Of a DNA stretch of 6,630 nucleotides, positions 1 to 6,085 are shown piece by piece. Below the pieces are notes generated by a model. The model ran no database searches. It saw only the letters and a program-made list of their open reading frames with translations, and was not told the DNA's origin. The translations under genes and the position numbers were made by a program. Numbering within the stretch: position 1 is the stretch's first letter; each line of letters begins with the position of its first letter. The stretch covers positions 1 to 6,630 of the forward strand of contig JAIDJD010000231.1 in NCBI GenBank assembly GCA_029052375.1. The letters run 5' to 3'. This stretch comes from Duncaniella sp. (GTDB lineage: Bacteria > Bacteroidota > Bacteroidia > Bacteroidales > Muribaculaceae).

Positions 1-107
1 ACGCGGTCAAACTCGGAGGCAAGCGCCTCCATCTCCGGGCCCACAAAGCTCGGCTCGGCCACACCGCCCAACGGATATGTCTCAGTCAAAAGGACGAGGG
101 TTGCCAT
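1..107 (-). CDS. Glycosyltransferase, GT4/GT-B type, N-terminal fragment (runs off the window)
   Basis: Reading leftward from the ATG at 105-107, 35 codons are open to the window edge. The peptide begins MATLVLLTETYPLGG and continues with AEPSFVGPEMEALA and FDR. A hydrophobic first beta strand, a 'TExYPxGG' turn and an 'E(x)SFVxxE...LA..FD' helix are typical of the N-terminal Rossmann domain of capsule and O-antigen GT4 glycosyltransferases in Bacteroidetes. Such enzymes are cytoplasmic or membrane-associated and move a sugar from a nucleotide donor to a lipid-linked glycan. The gene starts 11 bases after the stop of the DUF6056-like gene on the same strand, so it is probably the third gene of that operon. 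No Shine-Dalgarno sequence is visible. The donor-binding C-terminal half lies outside the window, so the exact family and the sugar cannot be told. Confidence 0.72.
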   Translation of the reverse strand, partial: MATLVLLTETYPLGGVAEPSFVGPEMEALASEFDR

Positions 108-118
108 AAATACAAAGA

Positions 119-1801
119 TTAGTTTGGGGTTTCAAGGTCAATCAGATCTATCTCCGACGGAACAGACAATATCTTCGGACAGACAATATAATTTCCGTTG
201 CGGGTAGACAACACAAAGCTGTCAAGTTGCTTTGGCGCCTTTTTATTGCCCATAATTGTATATATCAGCTTGTGCAACAGACTCATATCTCGTTTAAAAT
301 CCACTCCATCAAAATGAGCGATGAAACCTTTGCCCTCATACACTTTATTGTACGGAGCAAAGAAATAATCATCACCCTCGTAAAGCCCTGCACTTCCTTC
401 CACTCTCGACTGAGGTTCAAAGAGATCGCCCTCTCCAAGTATCACTCCCTGATATTCTCGAGGCGAAAGCTCCATGGGAAGCTTATCATCACACCCGAGA
501 GAATACATCAGAGGAAATGCACTATAATGTGCAGGGATGAGATGCCTTGCATAATCATCAACAAAAGCTTTGGTCAGAGTGCAATGGTCAACGGGCCGGG
601 ACATATACACACCGTCGGGCGAAGCACACAACTCTGCCATCTCTTCTGCATAAGCCCGACGCGCCCTCTGATTGTCACCGTTGATAAGAAAAAGCAGACC
701 GGCCAAACACACAAGAATGGATATCGAAGCAACAGTTGACCATTTCTCCGAAAGACTGCTGATTTTGGGAAAGCCGAGCCTCAACACATTGCACAAGGTA
801 ATGAAAGACAACAACTCCACAACAGTCAACGAACGTGGAAGAGAATGAGCCACTACAGAAAACAGAACGGCTACAATCAATGCAAGTGTGACCACCGGGT
901 CACGCCTGTAGATTCCGGCAAATGAAATCCTTCCTGAAAGCTTAAGAATCAGCACAGCAACAAGCATTAGCCAAAACCATAAAACACCGCTGTAACAATC
1001 AAGCAAACCGGAAAGAAGCAAATACATACCACCGGATTTCTGACCGCCGAGCCTGCTCAATGCTCCGGGAGAAACGCACAACAACAAAGTCCCGGTCCAC
1101 AACGAAAAGGCCATAGTTCTGGACACACCGCGCGGATAGCTTCGAGACAACAGAAAATATATAAAAACAGCTCCGGAAAGAGGAACCGAATAAGCCTCAT
1201 TGCTCCATCCGGCAAAGAAAGACAGTAGAGCTATGGACAAGGTCTTGCACAAAGATATGTTCCTCTCCGAATGACACCTGCGCCACACAAGGAGCATAGC
1301 CATGAACAGACAACCGGGCCACAGATAGTTAAGGCTGAGCGAAACACCGAACCATGGTCCGAGACCTGCCCCCATGGAAGATGGAAATGACAAGAGCACG
1401 ACAGCCGAAAGAACCGCCCAGACCAACGCATTGCCCATCTGCCTCGGGAATACATACCGGACAAGCAGGCAGACAAAAAGCACCAGCACAAGAGCATTGG
1501 ATATTGCATACGCCATAGGGCCCCACAATCCGATATAAGACTGCACGAGGACATGAACCGGAGTTCGTCCATTGGTATTGAAATAATGCAATGTCTGCGA
1601 TTTGACCAAGTCGCCAAAAGAATCAACATAGCGGATATTGTCGTGAGCAAGGGTGTCTTCGCACACGAACTGATAAATGATGTCATCAGCGCTATAGGGC
1701 CTGTCCGCACTAAAAAAAAAGCCTGTAACAAGGACAACGAGAAGCGTGGAGAAAACAATGATTTTATGAACCATGATACTGACGCGGCGAGACTTTGACA
1801 T
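119..1801 (-). CDS. Polytopic membrane protein, DUF6056-like, probable GT-C-type glycosyltransferase
   Basis: This 560-aa protein has about ten hydrophobic segments (roughly residues 13-30, 97-114, 125-141, 158-174, 185-215, 229-246, 258-288, 302-320, 325-340, 355-373) and then a soluble C-terminal domain (about 376-560). The first extracytoplasmic loop carries SADD (37-40) and, further on, NGRTPVHVLVQ (77-87). Later come NYLWPG (158-163) and GWSNEAYS (198-205). An acidic pair just after TM1, a G-R motif before TM2 and 'agW.nE' fit the DUF6056 family as I remember it. An acidic first loop is also a hallmark of GT-C enzymes that use polyprenyl-phosphate sugars. The GT2 gene directly upstream could make that donor, which supports a role in glycan decoration; this is inference. 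The start is uncertain. The ATG at 1799-1801 overlaps the upstream gene by 38 bases, whereas a second in-frame ATG at 1772-1774 (residue 10, MVHK) overlaps by only 11 bases and still precedes TM1. The coding strand has a run of nine T at codons 28-30. Other polytopic surface-polysaccharide proteins remain possible. Confidence 0.8.
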   Translation of the reverse strand: MSKSRRVSIMVHKIIVFSTLLVVLVTGFFFSADRPYSADDIIYQFVCEDTLAHDNIRYVDSFGDLVKSQTLHYFNTNGRTPVHVLVQSYIGLWGPMAYAISNALVLVLFVCLLVRYVFPRQMGNALVWAVLSAVVLLSFPSSMGAGLGPWFGVSLSLNYLWPGCLFMAMLLVWRRCHSERNISLCKTLSIALLSFFAGWSNEAYSVPLSGAVFIYFLLSRSYPRGVSRTMAFSLWTGTLLLCVSPGALSRLGGQKSGGMYLLLSGLLDCYSGVLWFWLMLVAVLILKLSGRISFAGIYRRDPVVTLALIVAVLFSVVAHSLPRSLTVVELLSFITLCNVLRLGFPKISSLSEKWSTVASISILVCLAGLLFLINGDNQRARRAYAEEMAELCASPDGVYMSRPVDHCTLTKAFVDDYARHLIPAHYSAFPLMYSLGCDDKLPMELSPREYQGVILGEGDLFEPQSRVEGSAGLYEGDDYFFAPYNKVYEGKGFIAHFDGVDFKRDMSLLHKLIYTIMGNKKAPKQLDSFVLSTRNGNYIVCPKILSVPSEIDLIDLETPN

Positions 1802-2723
1802 TATTCAATGTATCTGCAAGATATGGCGGACGACGCTTTGACTCTATGAAGATACGCCCTATATACTCTCCTACTATGCCGAGCGAAAGCAGCTGCACTC
1901 CGCCCAGGAACAGGATTATTGTTATCAGTGTGGGATACCCTCTCACAGGTTCGCCCCAGGCGAGCGTCTTGACTATGACGCAGACCATATAGACAAAGGC
2001 CGTAAAGGAGATTATCAGGCCCAGCATGGTGGATAATCTCAACGGAGCGACGGTGTAGGATGTGATGCCGTCAAGAGAGAGCTTCAGGAGACGCCCAAGG
2101 GAGAATGAAGACTTTCCCGCAACGCGGTCTCTGGTCTCAAACTCAATGGCCTTCTTTCTGTATCCGATATAGCAATACAGGCCCTTGGTATAACGCTGGC
2201 TCTCACGCATCGCACAGAGGGCATCCACACACCTGCGATCCAACAGCCTGAAATCTCCAGCATTGGGAAGTATATCAACATCCGTGATACGCTGGAGCAA
2301 TTTGTAATATGCCAGGGACGATATTTTTCTCAGCCACGGTTCCTTGCCCCGGTCTCGCCTGACGGCATAGACATCGTCAAAACCCTTTTCCCATTCGGCT
2401 ATCATCCGCGGGACTACTCCGACGTCGTGCTGGCCATCAGCATCCATTATTATAAGGCAGTCCCCATCGGCATAATCCATACCTGCAAGCATGGCATTCT
2501 CCTTACCGAAGTTTCGCGTCAGAGACAACACGTTGACCCTCGGATCCGCAGAACGAATCTCCATCAGCACCCGCTGTGTATCATCCGCAGAACCGTCATT
2601 GACAAACAGGAGCTCCCAGTCGCAGCCGGGCATCTCCTGCATAAGGCCCCGCAGCGAAGCATACGTATGCGGCAAGGATTCGGCCTCATTAAAGGCTGGA
2701 AGCAGTATGGTGACCTTACTCAT
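1764..2723 (-). CDS. GT2 polyprenyl-phosphate glycosyltransferase (GtrB/DPM1-like)
   Basis: This 319-aa protein is a full-length match in layout to the DPM1/GtrB/ArnC class of family 2 glycosyltransferases. The GT-A domain has PAFNE (9-13), VNDGS (41-45), the metal- and donor-binding MDADGQ (93-98), NAGDFRL (154-160) and the KSSFS segment (204-208). Two C-terminal membrane helices follow (about 229-253 and 264-288). The tail then ends the domain with YIGR (287-290) and KRRPPYL (296-302), the usual ending of this family. Members move a sugar from a nucleotide donor to undecaprenyl phosphate at the cytoplasmic face of the inner membrane. The sugar cannot be read from the sequence. It is the first gene of its operon: a strong promoter ends about 20 bases upstream of the ATG, and the DUF6056-like gene overlaps its 3' end. 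No GtrA-like flippase is visible here, and one could lie beyond the window edge. Confidence 0.93.
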   Translation of the reverse strand: MSKVTILLPAFNEAESLPHTYASLRGLMQEMPGCDWELLFVNDGSADDTQRVLMEIRSADPRVNVLSLTRNFGKENAMLAGMDYADGDCLIIMDADGQHDVGVVPRMIAEWEKGFDDVYAVRRDRGKEPWLRKISSLAYYKLLQRITDVDILPNAGDFRLLDRRCVDALCAMRESQRYTKGLYCYIGYRKKAIEFETRDRVAGKSSFSLGRLLKLSLDGITSYTVAPLRLSTMLGLIISFTAFVYMVCVIVKTLAWGEPVRGYPTLITIILFLGGVQLLSLGIVGEYIGRIFIESKRRPPYLADTLNNVKVSPRQYHGS

Positions 2724-2744
2724 TACTTACATGATTGAATAATG

Positions 2745-2775
2745 CAAAATTACAAAAAAATATTTTTCGGCCAAA
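2745..2775 (-). promoter_or_regulatory. Bacteroidetes-type promoter of the glycosyltransferase operon
   Basis: On the minus strand a TTTG -33 element (2772-2775) is followed by 19 bases and then TAATTTTG (2745-2752), an exact match to the Bacteroidetes -7 consensus TAnnTTTG. Transcription should begin near 2738, giving a leader of about 15 bases before the GT2 start codon. No Shine-Dalgarno sequence is present, as is usual in this phylum. Confidence 0.8.
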
Positions 2776-2852
2776 CAGCAGAGATTGTCTCGATGTGCTG
2801 TTCTGACTACAACCCTTCCGCAACAGCTCCCCGGCTATTGATCTTACCGTCA

Positions 2853-2924
2853 AACATTGAAAACCGAATGTGGCAATGTTGTGGAATCACGCCCGCGCCT
2901 ATGTTAAAAACTCTGAATTCGGAG
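2853..2924. repeat. Two small dyads in the divergent intergenic region
   Basis: AACATTG (2853-2859) and CAATGTT (2874-2880) form a perfect 7-base inverted repeat around a 14-base loop. A second, nearly perfect palindrome, CTCTGAATTCGGAG, lies at 2911-2924 with a single T-G pair breaking the symmetry. Both lie between the operon promoter on the minus strand and the promoter at 2978 on the plus strand. They could be operators or weak hairpins, but dyads of this size also occur by chance. I see no gene in the rest of 2776-2977. Confidence 0.25.
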
Positions 2925-2977
2925 TGTTCTGAGACTGATTGAGAGGTGGGAATGATGGGCATTTGCTATTTTTTTCG

Positions 2978-2985
2978 TACCTTTG
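2978..2985 (+). promoter_or_regulatory. -7 box of the promoter for the glycogen-synthase-like gene
   Basis: TACCTTTG is an exact match to the Bacteroidetes -7 box TAnnTTTG, set in the 13-mer TTCGTACCTTTGC (2974-2986), which recurs exactly in front of the tRNA at 5406-5418. No clear TTTG lies at the usual 19-21 base distance; a TTTG at 2962-2965 is only 12 bases away, so the -33 element is weak. The expected transcript starts near 2992, about 50 bases before the chosen start codon at 3045. This argues against a longer in-frame reading from 2946, whose start would lie upstream of the promoter. Confidence 0.65.
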
Positions 2986-3044
2986 CACCGCCTTTCGTAT
3001 GCGGAAGGCGCAACATAAAACTCCATTCAACACCACCCACCCAG

Positions 3045-3866
3045 ATGGCGCAAAAAAAAGTACTATTCATCTCGCAAGAAGTTTCGCCCTACGTACCAGA
3101 CACCCCCATGTCGCTCATGGGGCGCAGCATACCGCAGGATGTCCACGGCAAACAGTATGAGGTGAGAATATTCACTCCCAAATACAGCTGCATCAACGAG
3201 CGCAGAAACCAGCTCCACGAGGTGATACGCCTCTCTGGCCTCAACATCGTCATCGACGACAACGACCATCCCCTTATAATTAAGGTAGCCACCCTGCTGC
3301 CCTCCCGTATGCAGGTCTACTTCATAGACAACGACGACTACTTCCACGCCATGGAAGAGAAGGGCCTCGAGACAGACCTCCTCCCCGAGGAGAACGACGA
3401 GCGCATGATGTTCTTCACCCACGGCGTCATCGAGACCGTCATCAAACTGCGGTGGCAGCCCGCCATCATCCACTGCAGCGGCTGGGTGTCTGCCCTCGCC
3501 CCCATGTATATCCGCCGCAAGTATGCCGACGACCCCACATTCCGCGACACCAAGATAGTCTATGCCCTCCAGCCCGAGCGCTTCGAGGGCACGCTGGACC
3601 CGCGGTTTGCCGAGAAGCTCGGCATGGACGTCTTCACCCCTGAAGACCTCAGAGACCTGACCTCCGGCCCCGTAGACTACATAGCCCTCAACAAGCTGGC
3701 CATCGACTATGCCGACGCCATCGTGCAGGTGACAGACGATGTAGACCCCGAGCTTGTAGCCTATGCCAAGGCCACGGGCAAGCCGTTCCTCGAGCCCGCC
3801 GCCGAACCTGACAAGAACCACTACAAGGACTTCTACAGCTCGCTCACCGAGGAAGAGGAAGACTGA
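3045..3866 (+). CDS. Glycogen/starch-synthase-like protein, N-terminal domain only, probably non-catalytic
   Basis: This 273-aa protein matches the glycogen synthase N-terminal domain (Glyco_transf_5) as found in a short protein common in Bacteroidetes. It opens with a Rossmann strand (KKVLFIS, 4-10) and continues with TPKYSCINERR (44-54), HPLIIKV (75-81), VYFIDNDDYF (91-100), HCSGW (143-147) and KLAIDYADAIVQVT (217-230). An acidic tail, EEEED, ends it. Bacterial GlgA is about 480 aa, so the C-terminal nucleotide-sugar half is missing. Aligning the start with E. coli GlgA by eye puts PDTP (18-21) where GlgA has the substrate-binding KTGG, and HCSGW where GlgA has an HxHDW motif. Both changes argue against synthase activity; the real role is unknown. 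The ATG at 3045 fits the promoter at 2978 better than the one at 2946. A run of eight A directly follows the start (3052-3059). It is probably co-transcribed with the DUF4270 gene 68 bases downstream. Confidence 0.85.
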   Translation: MAQKKVLFISQEVSPYVPDTPMSLMGRSIPQDVHGKQYEVRIFTPKYSCINERRNQLHEVIRLSGLNIVIDDNDHPLIIKVATLLPSRMQVYFIDNDDYFHAMEEKGLETDLLPEENDERMMFFTHGVIETVIKLRWQPAIIHCSGWVSALAPMYIRRKYADDPTFRDTKIVYALQPERFEGTLDPRFAEKLGMDVFTPEDLRDLTSGPVDYIALNKLAIDYADAIVQVTDDVDPELVAYAKATGKPFLEPAAEPDKNHYKDFYSSLTEEEED

Positions 3867-3934
3867 CCCCCGGCCTGCCTCACCCCCCATACCCTATACC
3901 CGCTCTCCCCGCAAACACAACCTTCCCACACAGA

Positions 3935-5368
3935 ATGCGACACCTGTTCCGTCTCCTCGCCATATCGCTCACCGCCGCCGGCCTCTGGGCCTGCGACGAC
4001 TCCGGGACCACCGCCGGAAGCTCTCTCGTCACAGACGAGATAGTCATCGTACGCGACTCGCTCTTCACCGTCAGCGGCATCCCCGGCGCCAACCCCTCCG
4101 TGCGCTCGCGCACAATACTCCAGCTGCTCGGCCGATACTCGGCCGAAGGCTACGGCAAGTTCGAGAGCGACATCGTGTGCCAGTATCTCCCCTCGGCCTC
4201 GATAGACACCACGGGCGTCTCTGTCGAAGACATCGACTCTGTCAAGCTCGTGCTGTCGATGTACAAGGACGGCTTTGCCGGAGACTCTGTCGCGCCGATG
4301 GGCCTGACGGTCCACCGCCTGACCAGACAGCTCCCCGACGTCCTCTACAGCGACTTCGACCCCACCGGATATTACGAGACCGAGCCATACGCCTCGGGGT
4401 CTTACTCGGCCCTCATAAGCACCGCCGAGGGCATCGGCGCTGACTCGGAGGGAGCCCTCTTCAAGAATGTGTACATAGACCTTCCCCTGCAGTTTGCCCG
4501 CGACCTGTACACCGAGTTCAAGGAGCGCCCCCAGACCTTCGAGACCCCCAAGAGCTTCGCCAAATGGTTTCCCGGCCTCTATATAGCCAACTCGTTCGGC
4601 TCTGGACGCGCCACCCGCTTCAGCCACAACGCCATCGAGGTCTACTATCGCGCCCACTACACCCTCGACAAGGGCACCGAGGAAGAGCGCGACACCGTCC
4701 TCCCCTTCGTGGCCTCGTACATGGGCGTCACACCCGAGGTGATGACCAACAACAACATCCGCTTCGAGATGTCAGACAAGCTGAAGGCGCGCATCGACGC
4801 CGGCGAGACCATAATAGTGGGCCCCGTGGGATACGACGTCGAGTTCAGATTTCCCGCCCGCGAGATACTCGAGAAATACAAGGAGCAGTCCAACCCCCTC
4901 ACCGTGGTCAACGACCTCACCTTCAAGCTCCCAGCCAAAGACATCTCCAACGAGTATGGCCTCAATCCGCCCCCCTACATACTCATGGTCAAGAAATCCA
5001 AAAAAGAAGAATTCTTTGCCAAGAGCAAGGTGACTGACGACATCAACTCGTTCTATGCCCGCTACGACTCGTCTACCAAGAGCTACACATTCTCATCGAT
5101 GCTCTCCTACATCAACGAGATAATAGCCGCCGGCGAGGTGAAGCCCGAAGACGAGGAGTTTGTCATCTGCCCGGTGCTCGTATCGTTCTACACCACGCAG
5201 AACAACAACTACTACAACAGCTACTATTACGGCTACAGCTACCCCACCGTGACAACTACCGGACAGGTCAGCACCATCACACCCTACGTCACCGAGCCGG
5301 TGATGGCAAAGCTCGACTTTGAGAACGCCAGGATAGAGTTTTCGTTCTCAAAACAGCTCTTCCATTAA
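3935..5368 (+). CDS. DUF4270 family lipoprotein
   Basis: This 477-aa protein has a lipoprotein signal peptide: a basic start (MRHLFR), a short hydrophobic core and a lipobox LWAC with Cys20 as the lipidated residue. CDDS follows. Acidic residues right after the cysteine resemble the Bacteroidetes surface-export signal, so it may sit on the outer leaflet of the outer membrane; that is inference. The opening 'CDD..TTAGSSLVTDE..IVRDSLF', the central GLYIANSFGSG (214-224) and the C-terminal AKLDFENARIEFSFSK fit DUF4270 as I know it. The function of this family is unknown. A Tyr/Asn-rich stretch (about 423-436) sits near the C terminus and looks like an exposed loop. The gene follows the glycogen-synthase-like gene by 68 bases that hold no promoter match, so one transcript is likely. 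No clear terminator follows before the tRNA promoter. Confidence 0.88.
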   Translation: MRHLFRLLAISLTAAGLWACDDSGTTAGSSLVTDEIVIVRDSLFTVSGIPGANPSVRSRTILQLLGRYSAEGYGKFESDIVCQYLPSASIDTTGVSVEDIDSVKLVLSMYKDGFAGDSVAPMGLTVHRLTRQLPDVLYSDFDPTGYYETEPYASGSYSALISTAEGIGADSEGALFKNVYIDLPLQFARDLYTEFKERPQTFETPKSFAKWFPGLYIANSFGSGRATRFSHNAIEVYYRAHYTLDKGTEEERDTVLPFVASYMGVTPEVMTNNNIRFEMSDKLKARIDAGETIIVGPVGYDVEFRFPAREILEKYKEQSNPLTVVNDLTFKLPAKDISNEYGLNPPPYILMVKKSKKEEFFAKSKVTDDINSFYARYDSSTKSYTFSSMLSYINEIIAAGEVKPEDEEFVICPVLVSFYTTQNNNYYNSYYYGYSYPTVTTTGQVSTITPYVTEPVMAKLDFENARIEFSFSKQLFH

Positions 5369-5384
5369 AAAAATCTGCGGCGCA

Positions 5385-5417
5385 TTGGTGCGGATTGAAA
5401 AATAATTCGTACCTTTG
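5385..5417 (+). promoter_or_regulatory. Promoter of the tRNA-Thr gene
   Basis: TACCTTTG at 5410-5417 matches the Bacteroidetes -7 box exactly. TTGG at 5385-5388, 21 bases upstream, is a fair -33 element. Transcription should begin about 7 bases after the box, just before the tRNA 5' end at 5432. The surrounding 13-mer is identical to that at 2974-2986. Confidence 0.65.
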
Positions 5418-5431
5418 CGCTGTCCAAAAAG

Positions 5432-5507
5432 GCCGCAATAGCTCAGTCGGTAGAGCATTTCATTCGTAACGAAAAGGTCGTGGGTTCGAGTCCCACTCGC
5501 GGCTCCA
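5432..5507 (+). tRNA. tRNA-Thr (anticodon CGT)
   Basis: A cloverleaf can be drawn by hand. The acceptor arms are GCCGCAA (5432-5438) and TCGCGGC (5497-5503). The D arm is GCTC/GAGC (5441-5444, 5453-5456). The anticodon arm is TTTCA/CGAAA around the loop TTCGTAA, with anticodon CGT at 5465-5467 for the codon ACG. The T arm is GTGGG/CCCAC (5480-5484, 5492-5496) around TTCGAGT. The discriminator is T5504, and CCA is encoded at 5505-5507. G1-C72, C2-G71, G35 and U36 agree with known threonine identity elements. Two stems carry an A-C mispair: A5437 with C5498 in the acceptor stem and A5462 with C5470 at the base of the anticodon stem. The gene has its own promoter and terminator. Confidence 0.95.
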
Positions 5508-5510
5508 TCA

Positions 5511-5548
5511 AGTTCCCTTCTGATTTACAGAGTCAGAAGGGACTTTTT
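5511..5548 (+). terminator. Intrinsic terminator after the tRNA
   Basis: CCCTTCTGA (5515-5523) pairs perfectly with TCAGAAGGG (5533-5541) around a 9-base loop. The stem extends past one bulged T through GT/AC (5512-5513 with 5542-5543), and five T follow (5544-5548). It lies four bases after the tRNA CCA and should end the tRNA precursor. Confidence 0.9.
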
Positions 5549-5711
5549 CAATTCACGTCAGGCGCAGGTCATTCAGGCCGACGGCACACGGCCCAGTCCG
5601 CGCCACGGCCGCCGTGTGGCCGGCGAGACACCCGTCGCCACAGAGGACATCCGGGCGGTGTGTCTGTCTGGACACAGCCCGACACAGATGCGTGAACTAT
5701 TGTGCGCAAAA
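5549..5711. other. GC-rich noncoding stretch with two hairpins
   Basis: No convincing gene lies between the tRNA terminator and the rho promoter. Two inverted repeats stand out. CACACGGC (5585-5592) pairs with GCCGTGTG (5611-5618), and one bulged G allows three more pairs out to 5582-5622. TGTGTC (5659-5664) pairs with GACACA (5671-5676) around a 6-base loop, and a 2-base bulge leads to GGGC/GCCC (5653-5656 with 5677-5680). Neither is followed by a T tract, so they are not typical terminators. I see no tRNA or other known RNA. Confidence 0.4.
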
Positions 5712-5743
5712 TTTGTTTTTTATTAAAAATGATTGTAACTTTG
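5712..5743 (+). promoter_or_regulatory. Promoter of rho, Bacteroidetes type
   Basis: TTTG (5712-5715), a 20-base AT-rich spacer and TAACTTTG (5736-5743) make a textbook match to the Bacteroidetes -33/-7 promoter. It is the best match on the plus strand. The predicted start is near 5750, about 335 bases before the rho start codon, so the message should have a long leader. Confidence 0.82.
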
Positions 5744-5749
5744 CACTGA

Positions 5750-6085
5750 AATTTAAGGGTTCAGGCTGTTATTTTCTTCCCCTCCACTCTCTCCGTTTCC
5801 AATCAATCCGAGGCGCCGGGCCATATCCACGAGACAGGCCCGAGACACATCTAAGCCAATCCGGAGCAAAACTCCCCGCAACATCCCCCACGCTCTGCAT
5901 TACATCGCAACGTCTCTGCGCCCAGACCATCCCCACCCCCTCCTCTCGCCCCCGCATAAGGGCATTGCATCATCCCCACCCAAGCGCCCCCCCTGCAATC
6001 CACACAGACTATCAAAGCATTTTTCCATTGACTCCACGGGCAGAGACCCGCGACACCACGGAAATAATACATACTCCCCCCAAAT
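5750..6085 (+). promoter_or_regulatory. C-rich, G-poor rho leader, probable Rho-utilisation (rut) region
   Basis: The stretch holds no gene. After the predicted start it has no ATG until that of rho, so no ATG-started leader peptide is present. Counting by hand, 5881-6000 contains 61 C and 16 G in 120 bases, and 5821-6060 has 105 C and 38 G in 240. Unstructured, C-rich, G-poor RNA is what Rho binds, and E. coli rho is known to be attenuated by its own product in its leader. The simplest reading is autogenous control of rho. This is inferred from composition and context; C-rich codon bias nearby gives a milder skew, so the composition alone is not proof. Confidence 0.55.

Noticed and set aside
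2946..3044. Longer N terminus for the glycogen-synthase-like protein
   Set aside because: The first 33 codons overlap the -7 box at 2978-2985, and the extra residues (MGMMGICYFF and onward) do not look like the family. The ATG at 3045 begins right at the first conserved strand.
3063..4657. Long minus-strand open frames (3063-3890 and 3833-4657)
   Set aside because: They mirror the two plus-strand genes, whose family motifs, promoter and signal peptide are convincing. The mirrored products are Gly/Val/Glu-rich with no recognisable domain, as expected from GC-rich antisense frames.
5372..5396. Hairpin after the DUF4270 gene as a terminator
   Set aside because: The only perfect stem is CGCA/TGCG (4 pairs), extension needs a 5-base bulge, and no T tract follows on the plus strand. 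The bases are better explained as part of the tRNA promoter region.
5497..5548. tRNA 3' end as an attachment site of an integrated element
   Set aside because: No integrase gene and no repeat of the tRNA 3' end is seen in the window, and the tRNA is followed directly by its own terminator.
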